Shown here: piece after piece, positions 1 through 10,797 of the stretch
How the letters are laid out: each line of letters begins with the position of its first letter
Position numbering within the stretch: the stretch's first letter is position 1
From: Aphanomyces cochlioides
Taxonomy: Eukaryota; Oomycota; Saprolegniomycetes; Saprolegniales; Verrucalvaceae
DNA: 64,000 bases
Direction: 5' to 3'
Assembly: GCA_019828595.1 (NCBI GenBank)
Contig: JAHQRK010000001.1
Span: forward strand, 248,001 to 312,000
Program-made: the position numbers and the translations under genes
Notes under the pieces: generated by a model
What the model saw: only the letters and a program-made list of their open reading frames with translations
Databases searched by the model: none
What the model was told of the DNA's origin: nothing

Positions 1-655
1 TCCAGTTTGCATGCATCATCGACTGCAACTAAGCACGCAGAGTTTGAGTGACAGATTCGACAAGAAGCGATGGAAAGAGGGAAATTGTTGACATTGATGT
101 CTCCCCCGGTGTATCGTGGAGGGATTGGTGTCTTGATTTCGTTGTAAGTGGCATCGTTGCGATCACAAGTGGCGTGATTGTTCATCGCCACCAAAAGTGC
201 ATCCTGATTTCAAAGTGCATCTGTCTGCGACAGTGTCAAGTACCGCAAGTTGCTGTGCAGCATGTGCTACGCTTGGCGAACGTCAAAGTGCACTTGGAGT
301 TACCGTCTCTTGGGCGTTAGCGACACCTTTCTTCTATAGACGGTCCTTAGATGTCGATTGCAAGCCGATGGCAAAGTCCCGTTTGAAGTCTGGTCAAAGA
401 TGATGATGGATGACATCAATCGCATCACCGTTGACCGCCGAATTCCACTTGATGTTCGATCCAAGGTATGTAGCACTGTGTTGCTTAACAGCAAGCAAGT
501 GCGAGATTTCATTCCACAGTGTTCATCCTCGATACTGTCAAGAAAGTCGCAGGGGATGCAACTGCACGAGTATTACAGTACGGAGTTTCATCTGGTTCTA
601 ACTTGAATACAGGTGTGGCCAAAGCCATAGAAATTTCCCTCCACTGACCGGTGCG
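1..655 (+). other. Unresolved 5' edge, possible exon(s) of an upstream gene
   Basis: I see no complete gene here. An open plus-strand stretch from about 358 to 470 reads like protein (a run with GKVPFEVWSKMM and NRITVDRRIPLDV) and ends at a plausible donor GTATGT near 466; the preceding TTAG near 352 could be an acceptor. Another open stretch covers 48-320 but has no recognisable motif. These may be terminal exons of a gene that starts left of the window. No family was recognised, so this is a note rather than a gene call. Confidence 0.2.
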
Positions 656-712
656 ATGCGTGCGTCCTGTCCATTATTCAATTCCTCACATCGGAGATCA
701 AGTCCACGTGGA

Positions 713-1192
713 ATGCAGGAGCCATCACATTTCTTCGCCTCGTGCGTCTTCAATGACTGCTTACGACCCGTCCAACAGGGAGCGACCAAATGCGACTTTC
801 ACAAAGATAAGAAGCAGTGCCTGATGCCGGACTGCTTTAACCAGGTTGTCGCGCGTGGACGATGCTCAAAACACGGTGGTCGGCCGCGATGCGAACGCGA
901 ATCCTGCGAACTTCCAGCCAAAGGTGGCCTATATTGCCTGCGTCATGGCGGGGTCTCAAGTCGTCAACTGTGTTGCGTCATGCGGTGCTTCAAACAAGCT
1001 CACGCACGGCACTTGTGTGTAAAGCACGGCGGTGGCAGCAAATGTTTCGTTCCGTCCTGCACACGTCATTCTCGAAAAGGAGGCTTGTGCTACCGACACA
1101 GAGAGTCCGACGCGTTCGCAATTGATGACAGCGCCATGTTCGAGTTTGAATTGGCCTCATTCAACAACCGAGGCAGTGGTCTCGTAATATAG
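713..1192 (+). CDS. WRKY19-like zinc-binding Cys/His repeat protein
   Basis: A single open frame of about 159 aa starts at the ATG at 713; an in-frame ATG at 656 would add 19 residues. The protein is almost entirely five tandem units with the pattern C-x4-C, then 8-10 residues, then C-x2-H, the middle three ending HGG (for example CLMPDC...CSKHGG). This spacing is typical of the large oomycete family usually annotated as WRKY transcription factor 19-like, although no WRKY DNA-binding domain is present. The conserved Cys/His set implies zinc binding; a nuclear or nucleic-acid role is an inference from the family. The C-terminus (last about 25 residues) is acidic and non-repetitive. The gene is intronless and sits about 290 bp upstream of the hydrolase on the same strand. 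I see no lesion. Confidence 0.7.
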   Translation: MQEPSHFFASCVFNDCLRPVQQGATKCDFHKDKKQCLMPDCFNQVVARGRCSKHGGRPRCERESCELPAKGGLYCLRHGGVSSRQLCCVMRCFKQAHARHLCVKHGGGSKCFVPSCTRHSRKGGLCYRHRESDAFAIDDSAMFEFELASFNNRGSGLVI

Positions 1193-1483
1193 TGTGCTTT
1201 TCGACAAGGCTTGTAGTTGTCCTTGCTCTGGACCAGTCACTTGAAAACCGCTTTCCAGTGGTAGCGCGAACCCTCATGGGTGCATTTTTGCAACACTGAA
1301 ACCATGTATCACAACAACCAGTCTGGCTTTGCATTGCTACGTTGTGTCTTTTCGCGTAGTCTTTCACCCAGACTTCGGTTCGTAACCCTGGCTTGGTGTC
1401 TTCGATGTCATATCCAGGCACCTCCGGATAACGAAGCAAACTGCACCGGTTTGTCAGCTTTCCGAATCATTGACGCCACCATC

Positions 1484-2773
1484 ATGGCCTCACTCGTGAC
1501 GACGTCGATCAAGACCATCTTGGCCATAATTCAAATCTTCTTAGCTCCGCTCGTCGTGCTCTTTGAGAGACCTGATCCAAGATGGGGCTACTTTGATGCC
1601 ATCTTCCAACGAATGATGCAATTGTACACTCCTCTTGGCATTGGCTTCATGCGTTATGGATTTGCATTCTATGGCCGGCTGCAACGACTTGTCTACGGGT
1701 TACTCCTCTAACTAACATGTAGCTCATGACCTCGTAGCCCAACCGAAGTGGTTGATTCACCCGATGTGAAAGGTTGGCCGATGTTGTCGACTTGAGCTAA
1801 CATTGCATTTTTGTAGGCTTGTGGTACGGCGATAAAGACGAAGCTTGCGTGATTGTGCTCTTCATTCATGGCGGAGGGTACGTACTCCAAGCCCAGCAGT
1901 ATTAATTTTGAACGACCTGGGCTGTAGTTTTGTTTGTGGAACCGCTGACAGCACCTCACTTGGATTCTTTTATCCGCTTTTGCAAGCGCTCAAGAAAGCT
2001 GGTGTCGCTTCCGTTCGCATCTTCAGCGTGGAGTACGACCTGGCTCCAGAATTTCCATATCCGACTGCGCCTGACCAGTCCTACCGCGTATGTACCACGT
2101 ACTAAATGCTGGATTAAATAACACGAACTCTTGGGTAGGCATACAAATGGCTTCTTGCGAAAGGAATTCCTTCCAGCAAAATTGTCGTTATGGGCGATTC
2201 GGCCGGTGGAAATTGTGCAATGTCTCTCATGCAACGTGCCGTTAAAGAGGGTGTTCCTACTCCAGCGTGTTCTGTGCTCATTTCTCCTTGGCTTGAACTA
2301 AACATGACCAAACCATCCTATTGTGCTAAAACTGACACCTTCATAAGGTAGAAATGCTTTGCCAGTTCAGCTCACTTGTCACTAGAGCTACTGTTTCTTC
2401 GTGGCGAGATATCTACTTGAACGGAAATCTAGATCTAGTGAACAACGCCTCTCCATTCTATCAGTCACTCCAAGGATTACCTCCATTGATGGTTATCGTT
2501 TTCCCAGTGTTGTAACGTCTAAGGTGTGTCTAGGTTGTGTACGGTCAAAAGGAATTGATGGTCGACGACTTGGTTGAGTTTGTTGCCAATGCCAAGAGCA
2601 GTGGAGTGGACACTACAGCGTTGTCGCATCCTTATCTTTACCACGACTACCTCTTTTTTCCATTGGGGAAAGCAACAAATGATGCAATTTCAGCCATTGC
2701 TCACTTCATTTTATTGAAAGTGCCATCGCTGAAACTCCAGCAGGTTGAAAGTGGTCGTTTGAAGACAGTATAA
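1484..2773 (+). CDS. Alpha/beta hydrolase fold-3 (HSL/arylacetamide deacetylase-like) esterase
   Basis: Seven exons join in frame: 1484-1698, 1738-1772, 1817-1877, 1928-2087, 2139-2347, 2386-2497, 2534-2773, giving 343 aa with introns of only 36-51 nt, all GT-AG. The oxyanion-hole motif HGGG lies near residue 101-104 and the nucleophile elbow GDSAG near 176-180, so the catalytic serine is about residue 178. The last exon carries an acidic pair (VDD) and HPYLYHDYL, the expected positions for the catalytic Asp and His. This combination defines the hormone-sensitive-lipase branch of serine esterases, acting on acetyl or short acyl esters of lipophilic alcohols. A hydrophobic stretch near residues 5-23 suggests a membrane anchor, probably in the ER. 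The gene ends 55 bp from the convergent coiled-coil gene. Substrate cannot be told from sequence. Confidence 0.85.
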
Positions 2774-2828
2774 ATCTAAACATGACATTATAATCGCCGT
2801 CAGTATTCTAAAGTACAAGGTTTTGAAC

Positions 2829-5603
2829 TTAAGGACTCGGCTTCCACCGCTTTAAAATATTTGCATCTGGAGAAATCATGTGAGTCACAGTGTGTACATC
2901 CAACTTACCATTCAGTTGTCTTTGAGCTTTGAGATTTCCCTTCTCTCTGAAAGCAAAGAGATGTTGCCCCCACTTGGAAGATCCAGTGAAAGAAGGTTTA
3001 GGATCAGAGTGTAAATTAGCTTTTGATTCTTCAAAGCTAGGAGATATTCCACGATCAATCTCAGGTTTCGATGGGTTCATTGGAGACTCTAGGACAGTTT
3101 CTCGTTGTGTAAGATCAATGTGCATCTCGTCCTGCATGGAAATATTCATGTCATCGAGATTCTGGCAGTTTAAGCTGTTGAGTTGCTGCTGAAGAGATTC
3201 CATCTGAGTATGCAAACATTGGTTTTCGAACTTGAGCTTCGCACGGGATTCAATCTCTTTTAATGATTGGGCTCGAATCTCGTTTTGTAAATCTGAATTG
3301 TGTTTTTCCAATACTTGGAGACGCGTTTCCAAAGTTTCGAGAGTTTTCAAGTGTGATTCTTCTCTAGTCCTCATCATGCTGGATTCAGCTCTTGCTTCTG
3401 CTTCTCTTGCGGACAGCATCATAAGTTCTTCTCTTAATTGTGACAATGCTTCATCTGATGCCTGGTCCGAAGTTTGTCGGATTGTTAGTTGTTCCATGAG
3501 TGATTCAATTTTGATATTCAGTCGATCATTTTCGTCACGCACGTTCGTCAATTCTTCGACGGCAAGTTGTAGTCTGTGGCTTTTCTCTTCTTCACCATTG
3601 ATTAATTGTTCCAAAGACGTGATTTTGTCCCGCAAGAGTTTAACTTCGCTTTCCAATCTGTCATTCTCGTTTTGGAGTTTGTCTGTTGCTTCAGCATCAA
3701 GCAAAGATTGACAGCATAAGTCACTTCGGAGTTGAGCATTTTCTTCCACAACGGTTCGCATTTTCCTTTCAGCTTCCCCAAGCTTTTGAGACAAAGTCAA
3801 AATTTCGTCTTCCAAAGACAAGTACTTCTGTTGCATATTTCTCAAGCAAATGACTTCATTACACAATTGTTCGTTTGATATTTCCAAGTTTTGGAGTTGT
3901 TGGAGAAGGTCTTGTACTCGAGTTTGCAAGCTCTCGTTTTCGGCTTTAACAGGCACTACACTGGCAACTTCTTCCATTGATTGCGAAGAAATATCTTGCC
4001 TCATTTGGTAGTAAGCGTCTTCTGTCACTTTCACACAGCTTTCCAGTTCATCGATTCGTTGCAAAAGAGCCTGGATTTGTGAGTGCATGGAGTTGTTGTC
4101 CGCCCTCGACGAGGATAATTCATCTGTCTTTTCCAGCAATTGAGATGAAAAATCGTGATACACCCTTGAAGTTTTGTCTTCAGCAGCAGCAATTTGAAGT
4201 TTTAAGGTTTCTTTTTGGAGCTCGCATGCCCGAATATCTGATTTTAAATCACCAATTTCTCTTGTCAATTCTTCAACTTCGCAGGACGCTTTATCTAGGC
4301 TGACATGAAGAGCTTTGCATTTTGCGTCACAACTTTGATTTTGTAGTAATAAGTTTTCAATCCGTGAATGCAAAACTTCATTTTCTGCTTTCAAAGCTGG
4401 CATACACTCGACTTCTTCGAGTGATTGGGAAGAAACATCTTGGCGCATTTGGTAGTACGCATCTTCTGTAACTTTTATGCAACTTTGGAGCTCTTCATTA
4501 GCCTTCAACAACGATTCCACTTTCGCTTGAAGCATTAGATTTTCGGTTTTGACTTTCTCTAAAGAGTGTTCCTTCTTAGCCAATTGAGTTTCCATTTCAA
4601 GCTTGAGGTCTGTCTTAGCTGTCGAAAGGTTTTGCATTTCATCTTCCAAGTGGAGACACTTCTGTGTCAAGCTCTCGACTTTTGACTCCCATTCAGACTT
4701 CTGAGTAAATATTTGTTGAGCAGTTTCAATCTCTTTCAATGCAAGCGTCTCTAACTCCATCTTCAGAAGACCGTTTTGTTCTTCAGCCGCCTCTAGTTTT
4801 TCAGTGAGTTGTTTTACTTGATTCGCCACTTCTTCGACTCGTTTTTGATGATCCATCGAAGTATGTTCCACATTCTTTGAGTCGTTATTCTTTTGTAAAT
4901 CTTTTTCGAGGGCTTCAATCTCAGACATCAGGGATTTCACCTGATCTTGAAGGCGATCATTTTCTACAAGCAATGTTCCCATTCTCTGACGCATGATATT
5001 AAGCTCCAACACTTCTTCATTTAGTTTTGCATTTGTCGCGCGAAGATTTAGAATGTCGGTCTCTTCATGATGTTTACATGAGCATTCTAGTTTGCCATCT
5101 TCAGCTTCAGGTGATTTTTTCCTTGAAGATGTTGGGATACTTATCTCAACAAGCTTGAAAGTTGGTAGGCTTGAGTTTACTAGAGAGGTAGAGCCCAAGT
5201 TGGACTGGCTATACATTGATGCCTCGTCTGCCGAGTACGAGCGAGAGCGATTATGATTTGTCGAGGCAAATAAGCTTGTCTGCTTGTTGAGGAAATCAAG
5301 TTCGTTCTTTGCCGCAACAAGGTGGTTTTTGAGCCGGCAATTTTCGTCTTCCAAATTTCGCATTGATGCGGCTGTATCCATCAAATACTTTGCTTTGTTC
5401 TCTTCGCCAGTCTTCAACATGACCTCAAGCATTTCGCTTCTATTTTGGTACGAGCCAATTTGAAGTTGATTGTCAGCCAGTACAGTTTTCAAAGCTTCAA
5501 TCTCTTTGCTCATTACGACTATCGTGTGGTCTCTTTCTTTCAATTTGAGCTCAAGTGACTCAAATCGAGCTTTACATGTACATTTATCAACGGCATCAAA
5601 CAT
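2829..5603 (-). CDS. Long coiled-coil protein with internally duplicated module
   Basis: One uninterrupted frame of 924 aa begins at ATG 5603. Almost the whole length from about residue 15 to 830 is heptad-rich, Glu/Lys/Leu-dominated and poor in proline, so an extended parallel coiled coil is expected. Residues about 115-160 are Ser-rich and less helical. A module containing KVTEDAYYQMRQD, then SSQS(L/M)EEV and KAENE occurs twice, encoded near 4380-4500 and near 3940-4060, showing internal duplication. The last about 90 residues are less helical and end in a Lys/Trp-Pro tail. No motor, GTPase or membrane domain is visible. The role is probably structural (cytoskeletal, centrosomal or trafficking tether), an inference only. 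The gene is convergent with the hydrolase, so their 3' UTRs probably overlap. Confidence 0.75.
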   Translation of the reverse strand: MFDAVDKCTCKARFESLELKLKERDHTIVVMSKEIEALKTVLADNQLQIGSYQNRSEMLEVMLKTGEENKAKYLMDTAASMRNLEDENCRLKNHLVAAKNELDFLNKQTSLFASTNHNRSRSYSADEASMYSQSNLGSTSLVNSSLPTFKLVEISIPTSSRKKSPEAEDGKLECSCKHHEETDILNLRATNAKLNEEVLELNIMRQRMGTLLVENDRLQDQVKSLMSEIEALEKDLQKNNDSKNVEHTSMDHQKRVEEVANQVKQLTEKLEAAEEQNGLLKMELETLALKEIETAQQIFTQKSEWESKVESLTQKCLHLEDEMQNLSTAKTDLKLEMETQLAKKEHSLEKVKTENLMLQAKVESLLKANEELQSCIKVTEDAYYQMRQDVSSQSLEEVECMPALKAENEVLHSRIENLLLQNQSCDAKCKALHVSLDKASCEVEELTREIGDLKSDIRACELQKETLKLQIAAAEDKTSRVYHDFSSQLLEKTDELSSSRADNNSMHSQIQALLQRIDELESCVKVTEDAYYQMRQDISSQSMEEVASVVPVKAENESLQTRVQDLLQQLQNLEISNEQLCNEVICLRNMQQKYLSLEDEILTLSQKLGEAERKMRTVVEENAQLRSDLCCQSLLDAEATDKLQNENDRLESEVKLLRDKITSLEQLINGEEEKSHRLQLAVEELTNVRDENDRLNIKIESLMEQLTIRQTSDQASDEALSQLREELMMLSAREAEARAESSMMRTREESHLKTLETLETRLQVLEKHNSDLQNEIRAQSLKEIESRAKLKFENQCLHTQMESLQQQLNSLNCQNLDDMNISMQDEMHIDLTQRETVLESPMNPSKPEIDRGISPSFEESKANLHSDPKPSFTGSSKWGQHLFAFREKGNLKAQRQLNGKLDVHTVTHMISPDANILKRWKPSP

Positions 5604-6270
5604 TTTATCACTTGCTCTGCCGTTTTGGTATCTCTATTTGAAAAATTCAGACATAATCAAATGATTCCATTCGAGATTTACTCGCTTTTTTGACGTGGGT
5701 TGTTCTGTGTTCGATATATCATTCAGGGCTTTTCGTCTTTGATTCTACAATAATTGTAAGCAGATGGCGTGGTTTGATGAATACATTTTCCAGATCTTGA
5801 GAATCAACAAGTTTTAAGGCAGCCAAATATTTGATCACATTCGGTGATAGTTTCGACTGGAGTCTATGCATGTTTTTAAATTCAGAGGTGATGGGCTAAG
5901 ATTACTCTGCTTTTTTTTCTGGCCACATCGAAATAAACTGACTAGACATGGCAATGAGATGTGATAATACCTTCAACATACCCATAGCATGACCGTGCCA
6001 CTTCTCGACACAGGGGAGAAGCATCACTTAATGAACTCTATGAATGTCATGAGAAAGAAATATGCAAATACAAAGTTACAATGATACATTCTTGAATTGG
6101 AGTCTTCAGTGGTTCGAGCACATTGGTTGGCCAATTCATGAGGACAATAAATAGATACTGAATGCACGAGTCACGAACTTGGCCATTCCTACGCGAAAGA
6201 TAAGCATTAAAAATCTAATTAGCATACTTTGTGTGTTTGAAGGTAAATAATATCGATTTCAGTGCGTTTT
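5604..6270. other. Intergenic region upstream of coiled-coil gene
   Basis: AT-rich sequence between the start of the coiled-coil gene and the TOG-like exons. No reading frame here shows protein-like composition and I see no repeat or RNA gene. It presumably contains the coiled-coil gene's promoter on the minus strand. Confidence 0.5.
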
Positions 6271-6372
6271 TGCTCACAACAAGATGCAAAATTGACTCTG
6301 TGCAGAAATGGATGGCTTGACTGTTGACCTGGCGTTTCATGGTTACTTTCCATCTTGTGCACTCATGGGTAC

Positions 6373-6745
6373 CTTGTTCGAGCCTCCGCGTGCTTCCAAC
6401 AATGATGAGAACACCTTTTCAACAAGTACTTTTGCTCTTTGTCGGTATAACAAGGTAAGCTCACAAAAGACATCACAAGCCTTTTTCACAACCGTCGATC
6501 GCAACTCACAAAACTAGAGCAGACGTGTAAGATCAAACTTTATCAATCAGTGAAGTTACCATCGATCGAAAGGGGCCAACCAACGAGTTGAGACTTTCTG
6601 CCGTAATATTCGCCGCATTGGTCGTTGCAAACAACAAGAGCTCATCAAGGACAGCAATTTTTTCTCGCCATTCTTCATCTCCAATGTCAAGACGGGGGAC
6701 AAATGAATCCAAACCCACAGCATGTCTTGATTTCCAGCTCAGCTA
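6373..6745 (-). CDS. CLASP/TOG-domain gene fragment (two exons)
   Basis: On the minus strand an exon of about 6745-6560 (contains GDEEWREKIAVLDELLLFAT and LNSLVGPFRSM) can be spliced through a 46-nt GT-AG intron (6559-6514, donor GTAACT, acceptor CTCTAG) to an exon at 6513-6373 beginning FCELRSTVVKKACDVFCEL. The joined reading matches the layout of a CLASP_N/TOG array: a W-x-x-R helix, then pl...l.(D/E)LRS.vvk.ac. TOG domains bind tubulin dimers. A further exon may follow beyond the donor at 6372. The 5' exon has no ATG; it opens after an acceptor-like AG near 6746, and I found no convincing upstream exon, so this may be a partial or decaying gene. Family recognition is by motif only. Confidence 0.4.
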
Positions 6746-6843
6746 CGGGGTTACATAAGCATGGCGTCACATGTCCTTTCTACCGTCGTCTGCATAGCTC
6801 AAGAGCGCAATGTTGCGCACTGGGTTTGAATATTTAAATGATT

Positions 6844-6863
6844 TTATCCGGATATCCGGATAA
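6844..6863. repeat. 20-bp perfect palindrome built on TATCCGGATA
   Basis: TTATCCGGAT followed by its exact reverse complement. Related palindromes built on the same core occur at 15426-15445, 19049-19070 and 59347-59373, always outside clear coding exons. It could be a protein-binding site or a scar of a small inverted-repeat element. Confidence 0.7.
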
Positions 6864-7010
6864 TTATAATGACTTGTGATTGGTCGATTGGATTCATTTG
6901 AATTGAGGAGAATTGGCGCCATTTTCAATTTTGTCGGGTTGAAGCGTAGTGCGCGCCCATCGCTATGTCAACTAAGAGATGAATCACCGCAATCCCTAGG
7001 ACTCGAGAAA

Positions 7011-8130
7011 CTACAGAGCTGGAATGTCTATGTCGTTTTCAACGTTGTGATCATCCGCAGAGCTTCGTTCTTTGTCAAATTCTGGATCGACGTGCGTTGA
7101 TATAACTCCTCTGAATACACATCATGAGAGCATAATATCAAATACAAGACTTAATGGGCGACGAAAGTACAGATTTCGTGTCAGTACTGGAGCTTTCACG
7201 GTTTTCTTCATTCTTGGTAGAAATCGTTCCTCACGATGAACAAGACAATAAAATCCAGGTCATTGATCACGTTCAGGCTTGTAATCAAAGAGGGTAGAGG
7301 ACGGTACATTGGAGCAGCTTGGAATGTCGGGAGGCAAACACAATTGTTGTCGTTACTCTAAGTTTAGTTGTGTCGGGATGACACGATTTGTTATGTATCC
7401 TGGGCTAGGAAATAGCACCTTTGACAACAGAGGCAAGTTTGTAATTTGCGAAAGCTCAATCGCGGTGGAGGTCGAATGTACAAAATACACGATCTCACGA
7501 ACTTGATCAATAGTGCGACATCAAGTGAGTTTGATCAGTTCCTGTCGCTCTCACGGCCATGGGAGCAAAAAGCCCTCGTCCAGATTGAAGTTCCCATATT
7601 CCATTTCTCGCGCGTGCAGCTCTTGTCTCTCAGATTTGACGAATGCCTGCCATTATTCAAAAGTGCAATGGCGAACAAAGTCTCCAGGGTCAAGCTCACA
7701 ATGATCTTTAGCTTCCAGGCGGCACTTCACTGCATGGAAGTCAAGTAGTTTCTCTGCGCCCTGCTGAACAATGGAGGGAAAGATCGCTGATGTCCCATAG
7801 CCTTGGAGGTTTTGCGCTATCTGCATCTCAATCTGCCGAGAAGGGGGTAAAGTTCACATCATGACGATCAGGTTTGTCGGACTGGACGTTGGCGGGACGC
7901 CCATCAAGCAAATCGACTGAGCGCACACTCACTACGGTAGACGCTCTCCTGGCTATTGAGGAGCTTGTGAAGAGATAGAGTAGATTGGAGCTGCTTCCTC
8001 TAGATGCTCTAGTTAGAGGAAGTAAAAACAGTCGAGTTGGAGGTTTGTCTTTCTTGGGACTTGATTGAGACGTCAGACAGCGATGCAACTTGTATGATCC
8101 ATGACTAAAGAGACGCATTATCGACACACT
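7011..8130 (-). CDS. Unrecognised multi-exon gene, exon structure incomplete
   Basis: Several minus-strand stretches read like protein and are bounded by splice-like signals. From 5' to 3': a Ser/Arg-rich or helical stretch near 8120-7930; an exon opening after a strong acceptor (pyrimidine tract then CGGCAG) near 7832 that contains IAQNLQGYGTSAIFPSIVQQ and then KCRLEAKDHCELDPGDF, to about 7678; a stretch near 7510-7350 containing IVYFVHSTSTAIELSQITNL; and a terminal exon opening near 7110 that contains DPEFDKERSSADDHNVEND and stops at 7011. In-frame stops separate some of these, so either more introns are present or the gene is damaged. I do not recognise the family. The gene is divergent from the kinesin at 8181, sharing at most a short promoter with it. 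Confidence 0.3.
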
Positions 8131-8180
8131 GTTGTCAATGTAACGGACATATCCATCACTGGCCTTTGTCCTGATTGAAC

Positions 8181-10531
8181 ATGTCATCTCGATCAGCAAG
8201 TGGACCTCAACCACCAGGAATGGGACCTCGAAAAGATTCCACATCGGGTGAGTGTGATTACACTGTACGGTCTCTCATACGCCTTGGGCAGCTTCAATCC
8301 GGAAAACGAGAACACCATCGCGAGGAAACGACACACGAAGAGTTGCAGACAGCAGGTGCGTATTCAATACGAGGAGGTGCCCACACTCCGAAGTGTTCGA
8401 GTAGTACTGCGTGCACGTCCACTGAATGCTGTGGAGCTTGGCCGCGGTGACGTCCCCACGTTTCGATTTCTCTCCAACAATCGATCGGAGATGCAAGTAG
8501 TCTCTGCGGGTCCTGGCGGGCGAGAACTCGTTCGCAGTTTCATGTTTGATGTCTGCGCATCCGAAGACGTAAGCCAAGCCGAATTCTTTCAGCTCAGTGG
8601 TGTTGCAACGCTGTTGGACTCGGCATTGGAGGGTTACCTCGCCACAGTTTTTGCCTATGGTCAAACGGGGTCTGGGAAAACCTACAGGTACTCTCAAATA
8701 TCGCTCGCCTGTCTGCTGACCAAATCTCAGTATGTCAGGGCTGGAGGAGAAACTTGGAGTGGCGAAAGATCACTCCAAAGGAGAAGAACAGTCAGACGGG
8801 CTCATTCCACGATCTGCGCGCTATTTATTTCAAGCCATCAATGCAAAATCCAACGACACCAACTTTGTGATGAAGGCATCGTACTGCGAGATCTACAACG
8901 AACAGGTGACCAAATGAGATTGATGGCTCAATGTCAATGGCACAGGCGTATGACCTGCTCAATACTGCGTCCGGCCCTCTCAATGTGCGATGGAATGATA
9001 GAAATGGATTCTATGTTCAAGTAAGGGACATCATGCATAGATGGTCATCTCACGTTCGCTGAAGAATCTCCTTGTCGTCCAATGCGACTCGCTTGAAGAT
9101 GTTATGGCAGTTGTGGATGAAGGCCATCGTAATCGCCGGTACATTTCCACTTTATGTCGCATCTTGATGATGATGTTAGAGTCGGGAGCCATGAGATGAA
9201 CAAAGATTCAAGCCGAAGTCACAGTATTTTGACGATCACACTAGACCAAGAAGTTATAGACCCGAGTGATGGCCACGCTGTGATGAAGTACGGCAAAATA
9301 TCGTTTGTCGATCTTGCTGGAAGGTAAATACCGCGGAGACGACGGCACTGACAATCATAGTGAGCGATTAAAAGACACCAAGTCGACTAATACCGAGGAA
9401 ACAAGCAGCATTAACAAGAGTCTTCTCACCCTGGGCAAGGTTATTGCTGCACTGGGAAGTAAATCAGGTACTATGAACCTTTCTCTTTCAAGTCGTAATC
9501 GACACCAGGGACCCCGTTTGTTCCTTACCGTGACAGCAAGCTCACTAAGCTGCTCATGGATTCTCTTGGCGGAAATAGCCTCACCTTGATGATTGCATGT
9601 GTATCGCCCTCGCCGGACTTTCTCGAAGATACATTAAGCACGCTCAACTACGCCACGCGCGCGAAAAATATTCAAAACAAACCAACAATTCAGATGGACC
9701 CAAAAGAGAGCCTGATCATGGGACTTCGGAAAGAGGTTAACGACGCAGTTCACGAGATATTGAAGTTTTCCCTTAGAACCAAGTGCTTCGAACTGAAAAT
9801 GCTTATCTGAAGCAACAACTCCAGAGCACGGGTCGTGTCATACCAAACGAAACTCTACGAGTAAGTACCGCTGGTCTATTCCAGTCTATTACATTTATTC
9901 AGAGCCCGTCATACACAACAGAAGGCATGAAACCAGTGAATCGCATTGCCCCACTGAACACGAAGTCACCGCCGCCTGAACAACAGTTTCAACAGAACGC
10001 AGCAAATATGGCCGACTTAGAGTCATTCAATGGTGTCATGACTGCTTATCAAAACCAATTGATATTCCTCCAACAAGAAAACGCACAACTCCATGCCAAT
10101 CAAGGGTATTCAGAGCACCGATTGAAGCAGTTAATGTTCGTTTGAACAAAAGAGATATAAACTGACGCTAGCATGCCTAGGGCGGAGAATGAATCACTCC
10201 AAGAATTACTCGATGCGACTAGAGCCCAGCCCGAGTCTCGACATACTAATGAAGCCATGGACAAACTTAAAGCAGAAAACGAAAAACTCAAGGTAATTCC
10301 CGCTTGAAAGAAGAATGGTGAATATTATTGATCATTAGATGCAACTCCAGCACCATCGAGAAAAGAACCCGACTGACTTCGACATTTTGGACCAAGTGCG
10401 CCAGATGAACCTCCGAGTGGAGCAACTTCAAAAGCGAGAGCAAGAACTGATGATGGCTTTAGTGAGTCCTCTCTTCATATGCAATGAATCACGGGAATGC
10501 GTAGGCCAGGAAAAATCGATCAAGAGAGTAA
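8181..10531 (+). CDS. Kinesin-like motor protein with C-terminal coiled coil
   Basis: Thirteen exons join in frame to 599 aa: 8181-8251, 8349-8687, 8731-8905, 8946-9020, 9065-9138, 9180-9323, 9361-9467, 9509-9735, 9777-9860, 9903-10135, 10172-10292, 10339-10461, 10505-10531. Introns are 36-46 nt apart from the first (97 nt), whose donor is the least certain. The N-terminal motor is complete: [11 protein letters not shown]-loop GQTGSGKTY near residue 128-136, switch I SSRSHS, switch II DLAGSE (split by an intron), [12 protein letters not shown] and [10 protein letters not shown]. After the neck come about 190 residues with coiled-coil segments ([16 protein letters not shown] and later). An N-terminal motor implies plus-end-directed movement along microtubules. 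The subfamily is not clear; the short tail resembles small kinesin-12 or kinesin-3B-like annotations. Start chosen at the first ATG preceding a Ser/Pro-rich leader. Confidence 0.85.
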
Positions 10532-10797
10532 AAGACAAAGGAATCTAATGGAATTGACTCTCGATCTGTTGGTGGACGACTTGGGGTTGCCTTGTTGTGC
10601 TCGACTTCCTAGCACGCTTTATTCGACTACGCATGAAACTCAAAAAGCACAAGATCGTCTATCTTCTTGACATATACGAAGGCAAGAATAGAGACAATAG
10701 TTGTGGGATGAAAGGAAGACGCGAACAACATCATTTTAGTAGATAATTCATCCATTTTGTTACAGTTGTTTTTCTACAGGGATGACGAGTTAATTGT

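Noticed and set aside
1699..1816. Possible frameshift in the alpha/beta hydrolase, because the first open frame stops at 1711
   Set aside because: Two introns of 39 and 44 nt around a 35-nt exon restore one continuous protein with correct phases, so the gene is intact.
2929..3711. Plus-strand frames over the coiled-coil gene
   Set aside because: Ser/Phe/Leu-rich mirror translations of a Glu/Lys-rich coiled coil, without a start context or family.
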